Source of the DNA: an uncultured Alphaproteobacteria bacterium
GTDB lineage: Bacteria > Pseudomonadota > Alphaproteobacteria > Rhodobacterales > Rhodobacteraceae
NCBI GenBank assembly: GCA_902531755.1
Contig: CACAFI010000012.1
Coordinates: forward strand, 1 to 44,651
Reading direction: 5' to 3'
Length of the DNA: 44,651 bases
The translations under genes were made by a program, and so were the position numbers. Within the stretch, counting starts at the first letter, position 1. Every line of letters starts with the position of its first letter. The notes beneath the pieces were generated by a model. It did no database searches and had not been told where the DNA came from. It saw nothing but the letters and a program-made list of their open reading frames with translations. Below are positions 42,317 to 44,651 of the stretch, in pieces.

Positions 42317-43600
42317 TCATTTAACCTGCTTATCTAGTTGCTTTTCATATGCTTCTTGTATTAACTTTAACTCCTCTATTGCTGCACGTATATCAGAACT
42401 ATCTGTAACGTTAATTTCAACTCTTTTACCTTTATGGGATAATCTTATTCGATCTTTTACATTTGATTTTGACTTAAATTTTTGTACTTTATATACCCCG
42501 ATTGGCCTAACAAAACCTTTGGGAGTATACTCTTTCACAAACTCTGTTTCGACCTCCGACGAGATAAGATTTTTTGTATTTTCATCAACTAGCATATCGT
42601 CAATTTCTGCCATTGATTGAAGTCTTGCCGCAAGATTAACTGGGCTCCCAAGTATCGTATAGTCTAACCTTAAGTCAGATCCAAAGTTGCCTACGGTGCA
42701 AAAACCATTTGATATTCCAATTCTCACCGAAATTCCTTCCGTCGCACCGAGGCTCTTCCAGTGCCCCTGTAACTCCTCTATTCGTTCCTGCATCGCTAAC
42801 GCCATTTCTATACACTTTAAAGCATCATTTGTTTCACCTAAAGTTTCTGGGTCACCAAAAAAAACCATTAAAGCGTCCCCAATAAATTTGTCTATTGTGC
42901 CACCATGTTTTATGGCTATTGTCGACATTTCTGATAAGTACGAGTTAATAATTAGCGCGAGCTTCTCAGGCTCCATTTTATCAGTCAAATCAGTAAAGCT
43001 TACAATATCAGAAAAAAAGACAGTTAGATTTTTCCTCGCATGGGAAACTCCCTGGTCTTTTTCTTCCTCAAAAATATTCTTATAAATTTGAGGAGACAGA
43101 TATTTAGCCAGCCTAGTTGCTAAGCTTTCTAGTTTTTTACTTTTTTCTTCAATTATTTGTTTATCTTTTAATTGCCCTTCTATAAGTGAGTCTCGTTGCT
43201 TAGTTAACTCATGTTCATTCGTTCTATCTACGAATTGACCTTGAATTCCGTTTAAGTAATCAAAATCAGAATTTTTTGTTTTTGTTGAAAGTAGTGAGAA
43301 AAGCCTCTCTTTATCGTCGATAATAATCTTGACCTTTGGGATTAAAACAGATCCCTTATTGTGGATTTCATCCTCAAAAAGTTGTATCTGTTCGTCTGTT
43401 ACACCTAGCTGCTTTAAAATATCTGGGAAGTATGCATCTTTGACATTGCCTAGAACCGGGAAAAAGCCTTTGAAGTTTTTGTTGACTTTTTTTACTCTCA
43501 AATCCTTATCTGCATAGTAACAAGCAGTAATAGCATTCTCAAAATTAAAAAAGCTTAAATCTACGACTCTATCAGGATTAAAAAAATCTTGGAAATTCAT
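42317..43600 (-). CDS. class III adenylyl cyclase with N-terminal PAS-like domain
   Basis: 427 residues. A PAS-like region (about 15-130) and a coiled-coil stretch (about 135-165) precede the cyclase domain (about 190-370). The metal aspartates are in FFSDIVSFT and IGDALMVFFG. The purine-site lysine (IDKFIGD) and aspartate (LDYTILG) indicate ATP over GTP, and the Asn and Arg of GSPVNLAARL are the transition-state residues. A basic C-terminal region of about 60 residues follows. No membrane segment is seen. It makes cAMP in the cytoplasm, presumably in response to a PAS ligand. A cNMP-binding protein is encoded at 24293. Confidence 0.9.
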   Translation of the reverse strand: MNFQDFFNPDRVVDLSFFNFENAITACYYADKDLRVKKVNKNFKGFFPVLGNVKDAYFPDILKQLGVTDEQIQLFEDEIHNKGSVLIPKVKIIIDDKERLFSLLSTKTKNSDFDYLNGIQGQFVDRTNEHELTKQRDSLIEGQLKDKQIIEEKSKKLESLATRLAKYLSPQIYKNIFEEEKDQGVSHARKNLTVFFSDIVSFTDLTDKMEPEKLALIINSYLSEMSTIAIKHGGTIDKFIGDALMVFFGDPETLGETNDALKCIEMALAMQERIEELQGHWKSLGATEGISVRIGISNGFCTVGNFGSDLRLDYTILGSPVNLAARLQSMAEIDDMLVDENTKNLISSEVETEFVKEYTPKGFVRPIGVYKVQKFKSKSNVKDRIRLSHKGKRVEINVTDSSDIRAAIEELKLIQEAYEKQLDKQVK

Positions 43601-43713
43601 AAACGTTCAATGCCCTTTTACATTACAAAAATAAATCTGTTAAATACTCTTATAGTAAATTAAAAAAACAGACCTTATTTATAATATTATTTAATTCAAA
43701 AAAATAAACACAC

Positions 43714-44651
43714 CTAATTAAATTTTTGCGGCACTATTTCTGAGCAAGAGAAGATGGTTTCATATTTTTTTGCGAACGCAATTAAATCTATATCGGATTT
43801 TCTCTTTCCTATTATTTGCATTCCCATGGGCAGTCCATTGCTATTTAAACCCACAGGAACGGAGATAGTTGGCAAACCCAGAATACTTGATAAAACCACA
43901 ATATCCATCCACTGATGATATGTCTCCATTTGTTTACCATTAATGCTAGAAGGATAAGGAATATCTTTATTGAAGGGATACACCTGTGCAACTGGCAATG
44001 CCAAATAATCATATTTTTTAAAAATCGAATTAACTTCATTTTCCCACAGTGATCTCCATACTAGTGCTTCTTCAAGATCCGTTTCTTTAACTACTTGACC
44101 ATTTTTAATTTCCCAATCAACGGTGAGGATTTTTTCATCTGAACTCAGATTGTAATTTATCAATTCGTCATACAAACTTTTTGATCGTAATACTTTCCAA
44201 CTATTGCTCAAATAATACGGGTTGGCCTCTGGCTTTATTTCTTCGACAACAACTTTATTTTGGACCAGAGAAAAAAGAGTTTTCTTACACTGTTCCAGTA
44301 TTTCTTCTTCAACCTGGTAGTAACCACCTAAATCATTTAACCAGGCAATTTTTCGTTCATGCATTTTTTCATCACTGAGGTATACATCATCAAATGAGCA
44401 ATCTAAATCAAATGAAAAAGGGTCGGATTCATGTGAACCCGATACAATATCGAGGAAGTAAGCCAAATCTTCAGGCGTTTTTGCTAAAGCTCCCAAAGTT
44501 GATAGAATGGGCAACTTTTTGTGCCTTGTCTTTGATCTTTCCTCAGGGATAAGCCCCGGTGTTGGCCTAAACCCATATAAATTGCAGTAAGCAGCCGGAT
44601 TTCTGCATGAGCCCATCATGTCAGAGCCATCAGCTATCGGGATTAAATCAG
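43714..44651 (-). CDS. amidase-signature family enzyme (start outside window)
   Basis: The frame is open to the right edge, so the N-terminal part including the catalytic lysine is missing. The visible part begins with a GSDMMGSCRNPAAYC signature, in which the Ser-rich loop supplies the cis-Ser and the oxyanion residues, followed by GFRPTPGLIP. The C-terminus has PTISVPVG and GMQIIGKR, the conserved end of these enzymes. The family hydrolyses amides; the substrate here is unknown. The usual GGSSGG nucleophile region reads somewhat differently here, so a divergent branch is likely. Confidence 0.85.
   Translation of the reverse strand, partial: DLIPIADGSDMMGSCRNPAAYCNLYGFRPTPGLIPEERSKTRHKKLPILSTLGALAKTPEDLAYFLDIVSGSHESDPFSFDLDCSFDDVYLSDEKMHERKIAWLNDLGGYYQVEEEILEQCKKTLFSLVQNKVVVEEIKPEANPYYLSNSWKVLRSKSLYDELINYNLSSDEKILTVDWEIKNGQVVKETDLEEALVWRSLWENEVNSIFKKYDYLALPVAQVYPFNKDIPYPSSINGKQMETYHQWMDIVVLSSILGLPTISVPVGLNSNGLPMGMQIIGKRKSDIDLIAFAKKYETIFSCSEIVPQKFN

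Noticed and set aside
43630-43680. Imperfect inverted repeat (AATAAATCTGTT / AACAGACCTTATT) before the cyclase
   Set aside because: Mismatched and AT-rich, with a long loop; could arise by chance in this base composition.

Overview
The window is 44.65 kb of AT-rich bacterial DNA, about one third G+C by eye, densely packed with genes. Gene content and order point to a free-living alphaproteobacterium, most likely a low-GC marine Rhodobacterales relative. The pointers are rplU-rpmA-(transporter)-obgE-proB-proA, aroK-aroB divergent from an exported protein plus xerD, an L,D-transpeptidase-lpxD-ACP-ketosynthase group facing a Tat-exported MepK-like peptidase, and a corrinoid/folate methyl-transfer module. 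The taxonomic call is inference from memory of gene order. No rRNA, tRNA, CRISPR array, insertion sequence or phage gene was seen.

Layout. (1) 1-3569, + strand: the end of an operon for tetrahydrofolate- and corrinoid-linked methyl transfer (methylenetetrahydrofolate reductase-like, methyltetrahydrofolate:corrinoid methyltransferase-like, RACo-type corrinoid reactivator). (2) 3566-9456, - strand: aroK-aroB, followed within a few bases by an RND efflux adaptor and pump. (3) 9578-13521, + strand: a small TTG-start membrane protein not apparent from longer reading frames, a 527-residue exported protein of unknown function, xerD and a CNNM/CorC-type transporter. (4) 13518-17830, - strand: L,D-transpeptidase, lpxD, a dedicated acyl carrier protein and a ketosynthase, with a Tat-exported MepK-like peptidase divergent at 18003. 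(5) 18608-23577, - strand: rplU-rpmA-lysE type-obgE-proB-proA. (6) 23663-25440, - strand: a four-gene unit with MBL-fold hydrolase, cyclic-nucleotide-binding protein, small lipoprotein and YjbQ.

(7) 25586-33758: accessory and catabolic genes. They are a crotonase, an acyl-CoA dehydrogenase with a small membrane protein overlapping its start, a serine hydrolase, two MFS transporters, a glycerophosphodiester phosphodiesterase, a hotdog thioesterase and an unusual SDR. A noncoding stretch at 27745-27870 holds two strong hairpins and a cluster of TGCA palindromes. (8) 33767-40840: waaA next to two diverging sugar operons: neuB-neuC on + and, on -, a KdnA-like aminotransferase, a NeuA-type CMP-sugar synthetase and a GMC flavoprotein with overlapping reading frames. 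(9) 40841-44651: a gene-poor gap with an 11-bp inverted repeat, an AhpD-like protein plus thioesterase behind a near-consensus promoter, a class III adenylyl cyclase, and an amidase running off the right edge.

The most interesting hypothesis is region 8. A flavin oxidase and an aminotransferase resembling the 8-amino-Kdo enzyme KdnA are translationally coupled to a CMP-nonulosonate synthetase, opposite neuB-neuC. This suggests an oxidise-then-transaminate route to an amino-modified sialic-acid-like sugar on the cell surface. Second is the two-hairpin RNA candidate at 27745-27819. Third is the aerobic corrinoid methyl-transfer module, whose proteins end in arginine-rich tails.
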